From: Trypanosoma brucei gambiense DAL972
Lineage: Eukaryota > Euglenozoa > Kinetoplastea > Trypanosomatida > Trypanosomatidae
Direction: 5' to 3'
NCBI RefSeq assembly: GCF_000210295.1
Contig: NC_026742.1
Span: forward strand, 682,001 to 746,000
Length of the DNA stretch: 64,000 nt
The first letter of the stretch is position 1, and every line of letters begins with the position of its first letter. This document shows positions 1 through 9,744 of the stretch, piece after piece. The translations under genes were made by a program, and so were the position numbers. The notes beneath the pieces are model-generated. The model had not been told where the DNA came from, ran no database searches, and saw only the letters and a program-made list of their open reading frames with translations.

Positions 1-2447
1 GTCGGAGTGTTCGGCGCCAGGCAGTGCGTGACCTGGAGAAATCGCTCCACCGGTTCGATGCCTCTTGGTTGAACAATAGTTCGCGTCTCCAGGAATTCAT
101 AAGTAGTGCAGTCGCCAACCTAGATGGAGTTGTATCTTCTTTAGAAAGCGTGGCACCTCTTTATGCACACACACTGGTGATGATATTCCTTGATGAACTT
201 GTGTTGCTTGCTGGAGAGACGACTGAAGCAGTTGGGAGAGTTGTCGCTTCTCCATCGATTCCACATGAGCAAGGAGAAGGGTATTATAAGGGTGAGGTTA
301 TTGTGGACTTGAACGATAAGTTGACCAAGTGCGTCAAACAGATGGCGGCTGAGAAATGGAAAGGCCTGAGGAAAGAAGACAGGCGTCTCATTGCACGTGT
401 GCTCTCCAGTTGCCTTGTTCCTTATTCTGATGAAGCCTTTGGGGACGGAGGCTACGAGGAGAGTGATGTGCATTTGCAGATGCGCGACGTGAAAGTTCGT
501 ATGTCGAAGTCCCTGCAACGTCGTACCATTGACCCCACTGTGATGGGCATCGTTGTTGGCGAGGCGTCCGCCAATGAAAGCGATAAGTTTCCTGTGGAAC
601 TGAGGCGCAATAACGACTCAGATGGTGTTTTGAAGGTGGGGGGTGATGCAGAAAGAGCCGAATTCGCCCTACTGGTAAAGGAGGAGGCGTATGTGAGGCG
701 GAAACTGAAGGGTCAGCTTCTTGATAGCTACGCGGAACTAATCAATGGCAATGGGGTTCATGATTCACTGGCGATTTTGTATTTGGCACTACGTGAGGAG
801 CAGCGACGCCGCCGCTTCGTTGAGTATGTGACTGAATGCAAGGATTTCGTTCTCGATTTCGCTATTTCCCTTCACATGCTCATGCGTGAGTACTACAATG
901 AGGGTGTTTACCACCTCCAGGAGAAGGCCTTAAGGGAAATGGAGAGGCGCGTAGGACTTCTTCTTCTTCAAGAGCGTGAGGCGCGGACGGCTATTGAGGC
1001 GGTGCATTCTGTAGGTCGGGATATTTACTTCTGTTGGGAAAAAGAGCAAAGATCCCTATTTGATGGTGAAAGTCGGTGCCGTTTGGCTATGTTAGAAGAT
1101 GAGGAGAATACTCGCGACGCCATTTACGAGCACTTTGCAAAGGAGGAGGTAGCGGTCGTGCGGCGGTGCGAAGAGCGACTCGAGGAAGAAGCTTGGCGCC
1201 ATGAGGAAGAGCAGTGGGCCCTTGAGATGAAGCAGCGGGAAGATGAAGAAGAGGTGAGTGCAGCACGCACGCAGAATAAGAAACCATCGGAGGGTAAGCG
1301 AACAGGTACAAGTGCGTTTACGCGGTGGCAAGAGCGCCGACTCCAAATGGTGATGGTGCATGAGGAGGTTTCCGAACCCATGGAACAGGAACGGTGTCCC
1401 ACACCGTCGATTACTGAGACGGAAACGCTACCGACAGCGAAACCGGAAATTTTACGGAGAGAGAGAACAACAGCCTTTATGCAAGATCCTGTGGAGGCCC
1501 TCACGTCGCTCGTGAGGACCGAACTAACTGAGGAGTCCGTGGACGGTAGAGGTTACAGTGCGCTGTTTGACTCATCAGAGTCCCTGTTTGGTGCCATTTC
1601 GCGGTTTCAGCAGCAGATAATATCCACAGTGGCACCTCCTCCATTGTCAGTGGCGAAACAGAAGGAGCAGGAGCAGGGAGGGGAGATGCCGCACCGAAGC
1701 CCCACCGAACTGACTGCAAATCCCCATTCTTCAACACAAACACAGCAACCGGTGGGGTCGAAGTGGGAGTGGGGATGGGATGAGGTGCCTGACGATGCGG
1801 GTGGCTCATGGAAGGTGAGTCAAAATGACTGTAAGACTGGTGTTGCCACTGAAAAATATTTGACCACGAGGATACCAGATGAGAAGAAAGAAGAGTTCTC
1901 AGAGAAAATTATCAAGTTAGAGGCGTTGTCCAAAGCAGTTAAACCTCGACCACAGCGGCGGCGCCCATTTGGTGGCGTAGTCAACCTCAATGCAAAGCCG
2001 ACAGAAGGTAAAGTGAGCCCAATAAACGACAGTATTCCCGAAACTGGACAGGAAGAACAGGAAATTGGTGAAATATCTCCAAGGAGCGCCGATGAGGGTC
2101 ATGCAAAGGAAGTGAGCACGCTGCTCACATCGACTGAAATGTGGAACGCCAAAGGAGAGGAGCTACACCCCTTTTCGGCAACCGTAGGTGAACCACTGGA
2201 TGTGGCGACTTCGTCTTTATGGGTCGGAGAGCATCAAATGAATTTAGCCGTTAGCGATGTGTGTGAGGAGGTGGTGTGTCACACGGAGTATCTTCCCAAG
2301 GATAGCTTGGAAATGAGTAGTGTGATTCTCTCGCTTAGCAGCTTCCACGTAATGCAAGAAGAGGAAGGAGGTGCCCGCCTTGCGCTTCTCAACGAAGAGC
2401 GGATCGGACGTGTTTTTCTCAACCGTCGACTAGTTATGGGATTGTGA
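1..2447 (+). CDS. Coiled-coil protein of unknown function, 5' end cut off by the window
   Basis: The frame is open from the first bases of the window, so the real start lies upstream; the GTG at 24 is just an internal valine codon. About 814 residues are visible up to TGA at 2445-2447. The N-terminal third looks globular and leucine-rich. From about nt 900 to 1290 comes a strongly charged helical stretch rich in E, R and Q that should form a coiled coil. The last 400 residues are low-complexity, rich in E, S, T and P, and probably disordered. I recognise no enzyme or binding motif. A cytoskeletal or scaffold role would fit the composition but is only inference. The strand matches all neighbours. 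Confidence 0.8.
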   Translation, partial: RSVRRQAVRDLEKSLHRFDASWLNNSSRLQEFISSAVANLDGVVSSLESVAPLYAHTLVMIFLDELVLLAGETTEAVGRVVASPSIPHEQGEGYYKGEVIVDLNDKLTKCVKQMAAEKWKGLRKEDRRLIARVLSSCLVPYSDEAFGDGGYEESDVHLQMRDVKVRMSKSLQRRTIDPTVMGIVVGEASANESDKFPVELRRNNDSDGVLKVGGDAERAEFALLVKEEAYVRRKLKGQLLDSYAELINGNGVHDSLAILYLALREEQRRRRFVEYVTECKDFVLDFAISLHMLMREYYNEGVYHLQEKALREMERRVGLLLLQEREARTAIEAVHSVGRDIYFCWEKEQRSLFDGESRCRLAMLEDEENTRDAIYEHFAKEEVAVVRRCEERLEEEAWRHEEEQWALEMKQREDEEEVSAARTQNKKPSEGKRTGTSAFTRWQERRLQMVMVHEEVSEPMEQERCPTPSITETETLPTAKPEILRRERTTAFMQDPVEALTSLVRTELTEESVDGRGYSALFDSSESLFGAISRFQQQIISTVAPPPLSVAKQKEQEQGGEMPHRSPTELTANPHSSTQTQQPVGSKWEWGWDEVPDDAGGSWKVSQNDCKTGVATEKYLTTRIPDEKKEEFSEKIIKLEALSKAVKPRPQRRRPFGGVVNLNAKPTEGKVSPINDSIPETGQEEQEIGEISPRSADEGHAKEVSTLLTSTEMWNAKGEELHPFSATVGEPLDVATSSLWVGEHQMNLAVSDVCEEVVCHTEYLPKDSLEMSSVILSLSSFHVMQEEEGGARLALLNEERIGRVFLNRRLVMGL

Positions 2448-3004
2448 GATAACCTCAGCCTGGTGTCCTTCCCTCCTGATGGGGAAGTGGCAATCCACCT
2501 TCTTTGCTATGATTCGTCGTGTCTCTCGAAAGGAAAGTTAACTTCTTAATAGCCACAGTAACGTATGGATGCAATCCTGCTGTGCGCTCTGTGTAAAATC
2601 AGGGCTACTTGACTCTCGTCATTGTCGTGTATTCGGATCGTGTAGTTCTTCACTTCGGGTGGTTGTCTGTGATCGAACATGGTTTCGGTAAATTATTATT
2701 GGATCGGAGGCGTTATTGGCCGTATTTCCAATGCCTGAGCAGGGGTTTCAAAGCAACATTTGTGTTTGGGTCTCTTCCATATTTTTTTTTTTACCAATTA
2801 GGGGATGTCGTGCCTAACTTCGTGCATCCATTGTTGATCATTTGTACCATTGTTATTTTTTTTTTAATTTTGGTTTTGTAGCAAGGAATTAGTCAATATA
2901 TACCTCTTCTTGTAATACGTTGCTGCTCAGAGGCACGCGCGCACGACGCTGACCGCACCGCACCGCACCGCACCGCACAGGCGGTGAAGGAAGCTGGTTA
3001 AGTC
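2448..3004 (+). promoter_or_regulatory. Intergenic: 3' UTR of upstream gene, splice acceptor and 5' UTR of TFIIB
   Basis: No gene seen. A T-rich tract at about 2840-2879 is followed by AG at 2880-2881, the likely trans-splice acceptor for the TFIIB gene. An alternative AG at 2979-2980 lies after the ACCGC repeats. A 90-codon open frame here (2609-2881) starts with TTG and is T-rich, so it is not called as a gene. Confidence 0.5.
2952..2978 (+). repeat. ACCGC pentanucleotide repeat, five copies
   Basis: Five perfect tandem copies of ACCGC plus two bases, 27 bp before the TFIIB start codon. It is GC-rich in an otherwise AT-rich spacer, and lies between the likely splice acceptor (2880-2881) and the ATG, so it should be in the mRNA leader. 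Confidence 0.9.
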
Positions 3005-4042
3005 ATGTCGACTACCACAGATTTTGTTGGGCGGAACTGTCCTCATTGCAGTGCAGTGGATAGTTTGCAGACAGATGATGTCATGGGCGAAGTAGCTTGC
3101 ACGGCGTGTGCACTAGTTGTGGCAATGGGACTCGAAGAGAACGTTTTTACACGGTACAATGAGAATGCCACGTATGAGGACGTTGATCACCATCGTGAGC
3201 GAAATGCAAATCCCACAGCCGCTACTTCCGCTGCGGGTTCTCTTTCAGCAGCGGACCCTCACATGTCGTCGACCTCTTCGAAGGTTGTGTTACATCCAAC
3301 CATGCTGAATTGTATGCGAGGCCTTCACAAAAAGGCAGTATTACCAGAGCCAGTACTCGATCGCGGTATTGAGCTCGCGCGAGCCTTTGTTGGGGGGCGG
3401 CGGGCACGTGGGCAGCGGGTGGAACGACAACCGGATGTTGCTGCCGCTTGTCTTATGATCGCTGCTGAAGAGGCTCAGCAGCCGCTACCGTTGGCCGAAG
3501 TGCGGTGTCTTGATTCATCACTTGGCGATGTGGAACTGCGTCGCGCGGATATTGTGCGCGAGTTACACCTAGAAGATAGCGAGCGGCGGTTGCGCGACAC
3601 CTTTGCTGATAACCTTCTTGTGAAGTACATTCTGAAACTTGGTCTGCAAGTCTCATTATACCTACCGCATTGCAAGCGGCTGTTGACGGCGCTTGGTCGC
3701 GTAGAGGCGCTGGCAGGTTTAACAGTTGCAGATCGAGTAACGACAGCGCTTCTGTTGGCAAGAACTGCGCAAACACTTTCCTGGGAACAGGGAACGCACA
3801 TTAGTAAAGGCAAAGAGTGTGACCTTGGTATGGAGGCTATCTACGCCAATTTTTCATCCAAAGCTCACTTGGAAGTGACCAAAGTCAACAAAATCATGCA
3901 CCTGGCCGTAGATGTATTGCCTCTTATCCAGGCAGCGTTTCAAGACTGTGGAGAGCCCACGGCTGGTAAGAGAAAGGTAGGCAAGAACAGTGAGCCAGAA
4001 GCGAGTGGTGGCACTAAACGCGTGAAGAGGGAGGAAACATGA
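3005..4042 (+). CDS. TFIIB: Divergent transcription factor TFIIB (trypanosomatid tTFIIB)
   Basis: 345 residues from ATG 3005. The N-terminus has a zinc ribbon: C12-x2-C15 and C32-x2-C35. It is followed by a Ser/Ala-rich linker with DVDHHRERN, in the place of the B-finger/linker, and then two weakly conserved cyclin-like helical domains (about residues 95-190 and 195-310). The C-terminus is Lys/Arg-rich. In trypanosomes this divergent TFIIB works with TBP/TRF4, SNAPc and TFIIA at spliced leader RNA promoters for RNA polymerase II; that role is family knowledge. The length is typical of TFIIB and the zinc ligands are intact. BRF1 is the main alternative but would be longer, with a C-terminal TBP-binding extension that is absent here. 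Confidence 0.85.
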   Translation: MSTTTDFVGRNCPHCSAVDSLQTDDVMGEVACTACALVVAMGLEENVFTRYNENATYEDVDHHRERNANPTAATSAAGSLSAADPHMSSTSSKVVLHPTMLNCMRGLHKKAVLPEPVLDRGIELARAFVGGRRARGQRVERQPDVAAACLMIAAEEAQQPLPLAEVRCLDSSLGDVELRRADIVRELHLEDSERRLRDTFADNLLVKYILKLGLQVSLYLPHCKRLLTALGRVEALAGLTVADRVTTALLLARTAQTLSWEQGTHISKGKECDLGMEAIYANFSSKAHLEVTKVNKIMHLAVDVLPLIQAAFQDCGEPTAGKRKVGKNSEPEASGGTKRVKREET

Positions 4043-4594
4043 AGGTGTGGAGAGAAAGGAGGGAGATGACAATGGAGAAGAGACTGTTTTGTGGAAGGCG
4101 TGCTTTTTTAAAAAAACCTTCGATTTTTGACGTGGAGTATTTTTTTTTACTCTTTTTTTTTTTTGTTATCTTTGCTTATCCATTAGCGTTTCTTAGGTGC
4201 TTCTCGTCATCGGTACTGCTCTCCTACGCGAGTCAACCTACGGTGGCTAACCGTTTGTCCTTGGTGGCCGTGAAACCGCGACGCTTTTCTTTGTTTGTTT
4301 TTCTCGTTACACGTTTTTGTGGTTATCCGGTGGTTGCGGCGTTAATATGAAACTATATAATTTTTCCCGATGTTTTTTTTTACCGCGTTAATAATTTTTC
4401 AACAATGTTAGAGAGGTGGAGGCGCCCCTTCATTATCTTCTCCATATACTCCATTTTGTTGTGTCATTTTTTATTTTTATTTTTTACCAAGCTAGTTGTG
4501 ATACGCCGCGTATCGTTAAGTGGCGAAGGAGGAAGAAGGAACGAAAGCGAAAAATAAAGTTTGAATCCGTTTGAGATACAGACACAACAAAACT
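4043..4594 (+). promoter_or_regulatory. Intergenic: T-rich spacer with splice acceptor for NAP
   Basis: Several T homopolymers at 4141-4160 and 4371-4381, and a pyrimidine tract at about 4455-4487 followed by AG at 4490-4491, the probable trans-splice acceptor for the downstream gene. An open frame at 4039-4350 is phenylalanine- and leucine-rich, T-tract derived, and is not called. Confidence 0.45.
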
Positions 4595-5857
4595 ATGCCC
4601 CGTGAGAACTTCTCACCGAAGCACGTTGATCCTGTGAACTTCCACAACGACGATGACGAAGACGAAGAAGAATTCGATCTCTTAAAAGTGATGAATGATA
4701 TGAAGGTGCACGAACGCCGTAATGTGTATGCTCTGAAAGGTTTACTTAATGAATACAAAAGTGTACGGGCGAAGTTCCGTGAAGAACTCAGCCGGCTTGA
4801 GGTGGAGCATCTGCGTGACGCCCAGCATTTCCACGATATTCGCGCTGCCATCGTGTGTGGAACGCGCGACATCACTGATGAGGAAATAGCTGCTGCCCAG
4901 GCATCGTTGGCGGCTGAGACGACGTCTTCTGGTGTTCGTGCAATTTCCTCCAGCGATGAAGAACCCGACACGGGTGATGCAAAGCGGGATGAAAATAAAG
5001 CCGGAAAGAAGTCCGTTCGTGTGGTGTCTCCTCAGGAAGATCCCGGCCGCCTCGAGAAGGCTGCTGCCGCACCTGATGGTGGCATTCCTGACTTTTGGCT
5101 CACAGCCATGTGCAACGCAGAGGTGTTGGACTCAACCATTACGGAGCGAGATCGCCCAGCGCTAAGTCACCTGCAAGACATTCAGTTAGAGCACATTGAT
5201 GGGGATCCACATAAAGGAGTTCGTATTAACTTCCACTTCTCACCGAATGAGTACTTTACCAACGAGGTCCTTAGCAAAACATACCGGATGGCCTTTGATG
5301 AAGACAGTGGTGAAGTAGAGATTGATTCCATGAGCGCCACTCCTGTTGACTGGAAGTCGCGTGAGAAGAACCTTACCGTTATCCTTAAGAAAAAGAAACA
5401 ACGACACAAGACCAAGAGGGAGATTCGTGTGGTGACGCGCGAGGAGAAATGCCCGTCGTTTTTCAATTTTTTCACCAACCCTCTGGGCGGCGAGGACGAG
5501 GACGAGGACGGGGACGGAAAAGAGGATGAAAAAAGGGATGAAAAGGAAAAGGGAAAGAAAACTGACGACGATGACGATGACGATGATGATGATGAAGAAG
5601 AGACGGCAGAGTTGCACATTGAATTGGGGCAGGTGTTGATGGAGGAACTCGTGCCAAAGGCCGCCTTCTACTATACAGGTAAGTCCGTTGAGGAAACGGC
5701 ACTGGCACTCATAAAGAAATTTAGCGTTGAATCAGATGACGAAGACGGGGACGAAGATGATGACAGTGATGACGGAAGCGACATCGGTGGTAAATCATCT
5801 AAGAAACCCGCACCCAGTGGTGGTAAAACTAATCAGCCGGAGTGCCAGCAGCAGTAA
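4595..5857 (+). CDS. Nucleosome assembly protein (NAP family histone chaperone)
   Basis: 420 residues from ATG 4595; the longer reading from TTG 4571 is rejected because TTG is not a start in this nuclear genome. NAP fold features are visible: a long N-terminal helix region (about residues 30-75), PDFWLTAM at about 160 matching the NAP 'IPdFW' motif, then a beta-rich core with the 'FHFSPNEYFTN' signature around residues 210-220. A run of about ten Asp followed by Glu (nt 5564-5601) and a second acidic tail near the C-terminus bind histones in this family. NAP proteins shuttle H2A/H2B and help nucleosome assembly. Whether this is the NAP1 or SET-like member cannot be settled here; size and motifs favour NAP1-like. 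Confidence 0.88.
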   Translation: MPRENFSPKHVDPVNFHNDDDEDEEEFDLLKVMNDMKVHERRNVYALKGLLNEYKSVRAKFREELSRLEVEHLRDAQHFHDIRAAIVCGTRDITDEEIAAAQASLAAETTSSGVRAISSSDEEPDTGDAKRDENKAGKKSVRVVSPQEDPGRLEKAAAAPDGGIPDFWLTAMCNAEVLDSTITERDRPALSHLQDIQLEHIDGDPHKGVRINFHFSPNEYFTNEVLSKTYRMAFDEDSGEVEIDSMSATPVDWKSREKNLTVILKKKKQRHKTKREIRVVTREEKCPSFFNFFTNPLGGEDEDEDGDGKEDEKRDEKEKGKKTDDDDDDDDDDEEETAELHIELGQVLMEELVPKAAFYYTGKSVEETALALIKKFSVESDDEDGDEDDDSDDGSDIGGKSSKKPAPSGGKTNQPECQQQ

Positions 5858-6883
5858 AAAAGGAAAATAAAAAACAAACTAACAGACAAAGAGGTATTTC
5901 CCCCTCGCAATCCCTCAAAGCGAGTGGTAAAGCAGGGGAAATAAGCAAGGCGTCTTTGTTCCGAATAAAAGGTTGGTACCCAAATAAGCAATTAACAGTC
6001 GCCATATAGTTCCTGTCTGTTTTTAATTCACTTTACGTCTCTTAGTTTTTGAGCTGAATGTTCTCACCGCCCCTTCTCCTTCCCTTGGACTTTCGCGTCT
6101 GCCATTCCCCCACAGGGCGTAACGTTGGAACCTCCTACAATCAGATACAACCACAATGGAAGTGTTTTGAATGCGTTGGTCGGACCGAGTTATCGTAAAT
6201 CCCATCTAAAAAGGAGTAAAAGAGGAGGAAGATAGCAAAAGAAAAGCCATGGAAAAGACAGGAAAAAAAAAAGGAATGAAGTGAGGAAACGGAAGGGGAA
6301 GTGCGTATTTGGGTTAAATACTATAATTATATTGTGTGACATCCTTTTTTTTTTTAGTGCGTGTGTGGTTGTTTGTCGGGGGTTCAAGGGAGGGGGGAAG
6401 GGGGGAAAGAGAAAACACAAAGAAAAAACAAATAAACATTAAAGGAAGATGCAAAGAAGTACAGGAGATGGTAGTGGCGTGGATGTTCGGAAGCGAAAAT
6501 GATAATAACAATGATAACGATAATGGTAATGCGCAAACGAAGTAAACGAGAAGGGATGGCTTCCGCATATCTCTTTTCGGTCTCATCTTCCCTGAAAACA
6601 AAGTCTCCTTGTTATTACTCGTCTGGTTCCATATTTCATCCTTTTCATTACACTACCTGTATGTGGCCAAGTATCCGCTGTTACATTATGTGTACACTCG
6701 CATTCTGTATCCCGTATTTCTCCTTGAACTTCTGCTACTTTCCTCCTCTTGTGTTTTGGTACAGAAAAAGCAACTCATAGCTAGCAAGTCAGTTTTTCAC
6801 CAGCTAACTTCAAGTATTCGGCATATACCCATATCAAGGTAAGAAGGGAGAAAAAGAAAAAAGAAATAAAGATACAATTAAAC
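5858..6883 (+). promoter_or_regulatory. Intergenic region with splice acceptor of first TXNPx gene
   Basis: No gene supported. The last part (about 6714-6883) is nearly identical to 8968-9137 upstream of the second TXNPx copy. It contains a pyrimidine-rich tract followed by CAG with AG at 6763-6764, the likely trans-splice site, giving a leader of about 119 nt. The earlier 800 bp is A/G-rich, with simple ATGATAAC-type repeats near 6500. Confidence 0.5.
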
Positions 6884-7490
6884 ATGTCCTGCGGTGATGC
6901 GAAACTCAACCACCCTGCGCCTCACTTCAATGAGGTGGCACTGATGCCTAATGGCACTTTCAAGAAAGTTGATCTCGCCTCTTACAGGGGAAAGTGGGTG
7001 GTACTATTCTTTTATCCTCTCGACTTCACGTTTGTGTGCCCCACTGAAATCTGCCAATTCTCTGACCGCGTGAAGGAGTTCAACGACGTCGATTGTGAGG
7101 TTATTGCATGCTCAATGGACAGCGAATTCTCACATCTTGCATGGACAAATGTTGAACGCAAGAAGGGTGGATTGGGGACGATGAACATTCCCATCCTCGC
7201 TGATAAAACGAAATCAATCATGAAGGCTTATGGTGTACTTAAGGAGGAAGACGGTGTTGCATACCGCGGTCTTTTCATCATTGATCCCCAACAGAACCTT
7301 CGTCAAATTACCATCAACGATCTTCCAGTTGGTCGTAATGTTGACGAAACACTTCGACTTGTGAAGGCCTTCCAGTTTGTGGAAAAACACGGTGAGGTGT
7401 GCCCCGCTAACTGGAAACCTGGAAGCAAGACAATGAAGGCTGATCCCAACGGATCCCAAGATTACTTCAGCAGCATGAACTAAAATGGAC
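6714..7490 (+). repeat. Duplicated block, copy A (5' flank plus TXNPx coding sequence)
   Basis: From about 6714 to 7490 the sequence matches 8968-9744 at a constant offset of 2254 bp, with only a few mismatches. Homology stops a few bases past the stop codon. Confidence 0.9.
6884..7483 (+). CDS. TXNPx: Cytosolic tryparedoxin peroxidase (2-Cys peroxiredoxin), copy 1
   Basis: 199 residues, the usual length for cytosolic tryparedoxin peroxidase. The peroxidatic cysteine C52 is in FVCPTE and the resolving cysteine C173 in EVCPANW. The GGLG motif (95-98), tied to over-oxidation sensitivity in typical 2-Cys peroxiredoxins, is present. The enzyme reduces hydroperoxides and peroxynitrite, taking electrons from trypanothione via tryparedoxin. 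There is no mitochondrial presequence, so it should be cytosolic. The protein is identical to copy 2; within the coding sequence I found only two synonymous differences (A6940 against G9194, T7285 against C9539). The 3' flank differs completely from copy 2 right after the stop. Confidence 0.97.
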   Translation: MSCGDAKLNHPAPHFNEVALMPNGTFKKVDLASYRGKWVVLFFYPLDFTFVCPTEICQFSDRVKEFNDVDCEVIACSMDSEFSHLAWTNVERKKGGLGTMNIPILADKTKSIMKAYGVLKEEDGVAYRGLFIIDPQQNLRQITINDLPVGRNVDETLRLVKAFQFVEKHGEVCPANWKPGSKTMKADPNGSQDYFSSMN

Positions 7491-8265
7491 TTGTTTCTAA
7501 GTTTGCAGTGTATTTTGTTCCTTTCACGAAGCGAGTCACGCTGTTTTGGGAGTTCCTGTGGGAGCAATTACGGAAGCACATAAAATTTTCTATAGCCATG
7601 AAGAGGAGGATTACCTCCTGTAACGATGGGGTGATGCTTTCCCTTTTCGTGGTTTAATGCAAGACAGGGAGAGAATTACTATATATATATATATATTCGT
7701 ATTGAATATTAAGGTTACGATTTTTGTCACTATCTTTTTTTTTTATGGCACTGCAGTGTCTTATTGTTTGACTTCGTTCGAGTGCCGCAGCGTGGGAAAG
7801 GCAATGTGAAACACGAAAGGAAGGATAAACTTATAGGGTATTAGGAGTGAAAAGTAGGGAAAAAGAGAATAGGCGGGAGTCTGCTCAGTTTTTAGCGAGA
7901 AGGCGTTGATATATGTCCTTCGGCAATTCTCATTTTCTTCTTTTTTTTTTCCTTCTTTGCGTGTTTGCCAGTAGCTAACTCAACAAGATGCTTGTGCTTG
8001 TGATTTCGCACTTCACTATGAAGTCTGAGAAGGGGTTTAGCGATGGGTTCCTCCCAATACTGGGTCATCTCATTTTACACCATGCCTTGCCGATTTTTTT
8101 TTTCGTTCCTTTCCTCTCCACCCACTATTTACCCCTGGATCCTTACTTTTACCTTCCCCTTCCCTACATGCAAAAGCACAAACCTGTAATTGGTGCAGCT
8201 GAAGTAACGGAATAGGGTTTAAATACCCCCAATAGATAAGTGCAAAACATACTTGTTACTCACCT
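7484..8265 (+). promoter_or_regulatory. Intergenic: 3' UTR of TXNPx copy 1 and leader of small ORF
   Basis: Holds a (TA) microsatellite at 7680-7697, T tracts at 7735-7743 and 7940-7950, and a pyrimidine-rich stretch 8093-8170 followed by AG at 8175-8176, a plausible splice acceptor for the ORF at 8266. A 75-codon open frame at 7988-8215 overlaps this tract and is judged a by-product of it. Confidence 0.45.
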
Positions 8266-8616
8266 ATGTTAGTCCACTTGGATAAATGGTGGAAAAGCAA
8301 GGCCCATCGTCGCATAAAAGGTGCTCGCGGGGCCCGTTTTGCGAGTCTTAAGTTTCATGTTCTATTCCTTGGCAGTGTTATTTGTTTTGTTGAGTGGGTG
8401 ATGCGATCGACTGACTGCTACGAGGATCCCTCTTACCATATTGCTCCACCACCGGTCGCGCCTCCTCCACCGTTGGCTGCGTCGATTGGATATGCACTGA
8501 GTCGGGAAATGCCACATCTGCGTGTCATGGAACTAGAGAAAGGGATACCGTCACATTTACCGAAGACGCGGGGTGTTGACTACGTGTTGCTGCGAAGCGA
8601 AGGGAGGTTTGTTTAA
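8266..8616 (+). CDS. Small hypothetical protein with one membrane segment
   Basis: 116 residues from ATG 8266, lying between the two TXNPx genes. The N-terminus is basic (KAHRRIKGARGAR). It is followed by a hydrophobic span (about residues 29-45, FHVLFLGSVICFVEW) that could be a single transmembrane helix, a proline-rich linker (APPPVAPPPPLA, about 61-72) and a short C-terminal domain. I do not recognise a family. The layout suits a small mitochondrial membrane protein, but that is inference. It has a clean pyrimidine tract and AG about 90 bp upstream and non-repetitive composition, which favours a real gene. Confidence 0.55.
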   Translation: MLVHLDKWWKSKAHRRIKGARGARFASLKFHVLFLGSVICFVEWVMRSTDCYEDPSYHIAPPPVAPPPPLAASIGYALSREMPHLRVMELEKGIPSHLPKTRGVDYVLLRSEGRFV

Positions 8617-8628
8617 CACCTCAGGTGC

Positions 8629-8659
<31 letters not shown>

Positions 8660-9137
8660 GTTTGTGCTAGTGTTACCGTGTTCATCAAGTTTATGTGCAT
8701 GCAATTTGGTTAGTGGTTTACTTAGGAAGGGGACAACATTTTGTACGCAACGTAAGTCGCTTCACTCCTTTGTGAGGGCCAAACCCCCACTCAGGATCTC
8801 GCAATGGCGTAAGTGAATAAAAACTGGCAATAACCGCTCTTGTTTAATTTTACTCTGATTCGCATCTGGACTTCCTCCCCTCTGCACCGTTTCTCTTATG
8901 ACCGAGAGGTATGTGGCCAAGCACACAATTTTGTTAGCGCCATGTCCACAGTTACATTCTGTGTCCTGTATTTCTCCTTGAACTTCTGCTACTTTCCTCC
9001 TCTTGTGTTTTGGTACAGAAAAAGCAACTCATAGCTAGCAAGTCAGTTTTTCACCAGCTAACTTCAAGTATTCGGCATATACCCATATCAAGGTAAGAAG
9101 GGAGAAAAAGAAAAAAGAAATAAAGATACAATTAAAC
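8617..9137 (+). promoter_or_regulatory. Intergenic region with splice acceptor of second TXNPx gene
   Basis: Contains an (AT)13 repeat at 8634-8659. From about 8968 it is the duplicated TXNPx leader, with AG at 9017-9018 (exactly 2254 bp from the copy-1 site). A short further patch of similarity (GTATGTGGCCAAG near 8909 and 6660) suggests the duplication once extended further upstream. Confidence 0.5.
8634..8659. repeat. (AT)13 microsatellite
   Basis: Perfect AT dinucleotide run 18 bp after the stop of the small ORF, in its probable 3' UTR. Confidence 0.95.
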
Positions 9138-9744
9138 ATGTCCTGCGGTGATGCGAAACTCAACCACCCTGCGCCTCACTTCAATGAGGTGGCGCTGATG
9201 CCTAATGGCACTTTCAAGAAAGTTGATCTCGCCTCTTACAGGGGAAAGTGGGTGGTACTATTCTTTTATCCTCTCGACTTCACGTTTGTGTGCCCCACTG
9301 AAATCTGCCAATTCTCTGACCGCGTGAAGGAGTTCAACGACGTCGATTGTGAGGTTATTGCATGCTCAATGGACAGCGAATTCTCACATCTTGCATGGAC
9401 AAATGTTGAACGCAAGAAGGGTGGATTGGGGACGATGAACATTCCCATCCTCGCTGATAAAACGAAATCAATCATGAAGGCTTATGGTGTACTTAAGGAG
9501 GAAGACGGTGTTGCATACCGCGGTCTTTTCATCATTGACCCCCAACAGAACCTTCGTCAAATTACCATCAACGATCTTCCAGTTGGTCGTAATGTTGACG
9601 AAACACTTCGACTTGTGAAGGCCTTCCAGTTTGTGGAAAAACACGGTGAGGTGTGCCCCGCTAACTGGAAACCTGGAAGCAAGACAATGAAGGCTGATCC
9701 CAACGGATCCCAAGATTACTTCAGCAGCATGAACTAAAATGTGT
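8968..9744 (+). repeat. Duplicated block, copy B (5' flank plus TXNPx coding sequence)
   Basis: Second copy of the 6714-7490 block, offset 2254 bp, the same orientation, ending just after the TXNPx stop. Confidence 0.9.
9138..9737 (+). CDS. TXNPx: Cytosolic tryparedoxin peroxidase (2-Cys peroxiredoxin), copy 2
   Basis: 199 residues, the same protein as copy 1, with C52 (peroxidatic) and C173 (resolving). The leader and splice acceptor are also shared with copy 1, but the 3' flank is unrelated from about 7 bp after the stop. Because 3' UTRs set mRNA stability in trypanosomes, the two copies could be expressed differently while making the same enzyme. Near-identity of the coding parts suggests recent duplication or ongoing gene conversion. 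Confidence 0.97.
   Translation: MSCGDAKLNHPAPHFNEVALMPNGTFKKVDLASYRGKWVVLFFYPLDFTFVCPTEICQFSDRVKEFNDVDCEVIACSMDSEFSHLAWTNVERKKGGLGTMNIPILADKTKSIMKAYGVLKEEDGVAYRGLFIIDPQQNLRQITINDLPVGRNVDETLRLVKAFQFVEKHGEVCPANWKPGSKTMKADPNGSQDYFSSMN

Noticed and set aside
141..518. Antisense open frames overlapping the first gene and many others through the window
   Set aside because: They shadow strong + strand genes, have no recognisable motifs and would break the one-directional gene cluster.
2609..2881. 90-codon ORF upstream of TFIIB
   Set aside because: Begins with TTG, rich in F/L/I from T tracts and overlaps the splice acceptor region.
5240..5619. Antisense Ser-rich ORFs opposite the NAP acidic run
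   Set aside because: Poly-Ser is simply the reverse complement of the GAT/GAC Asp run.
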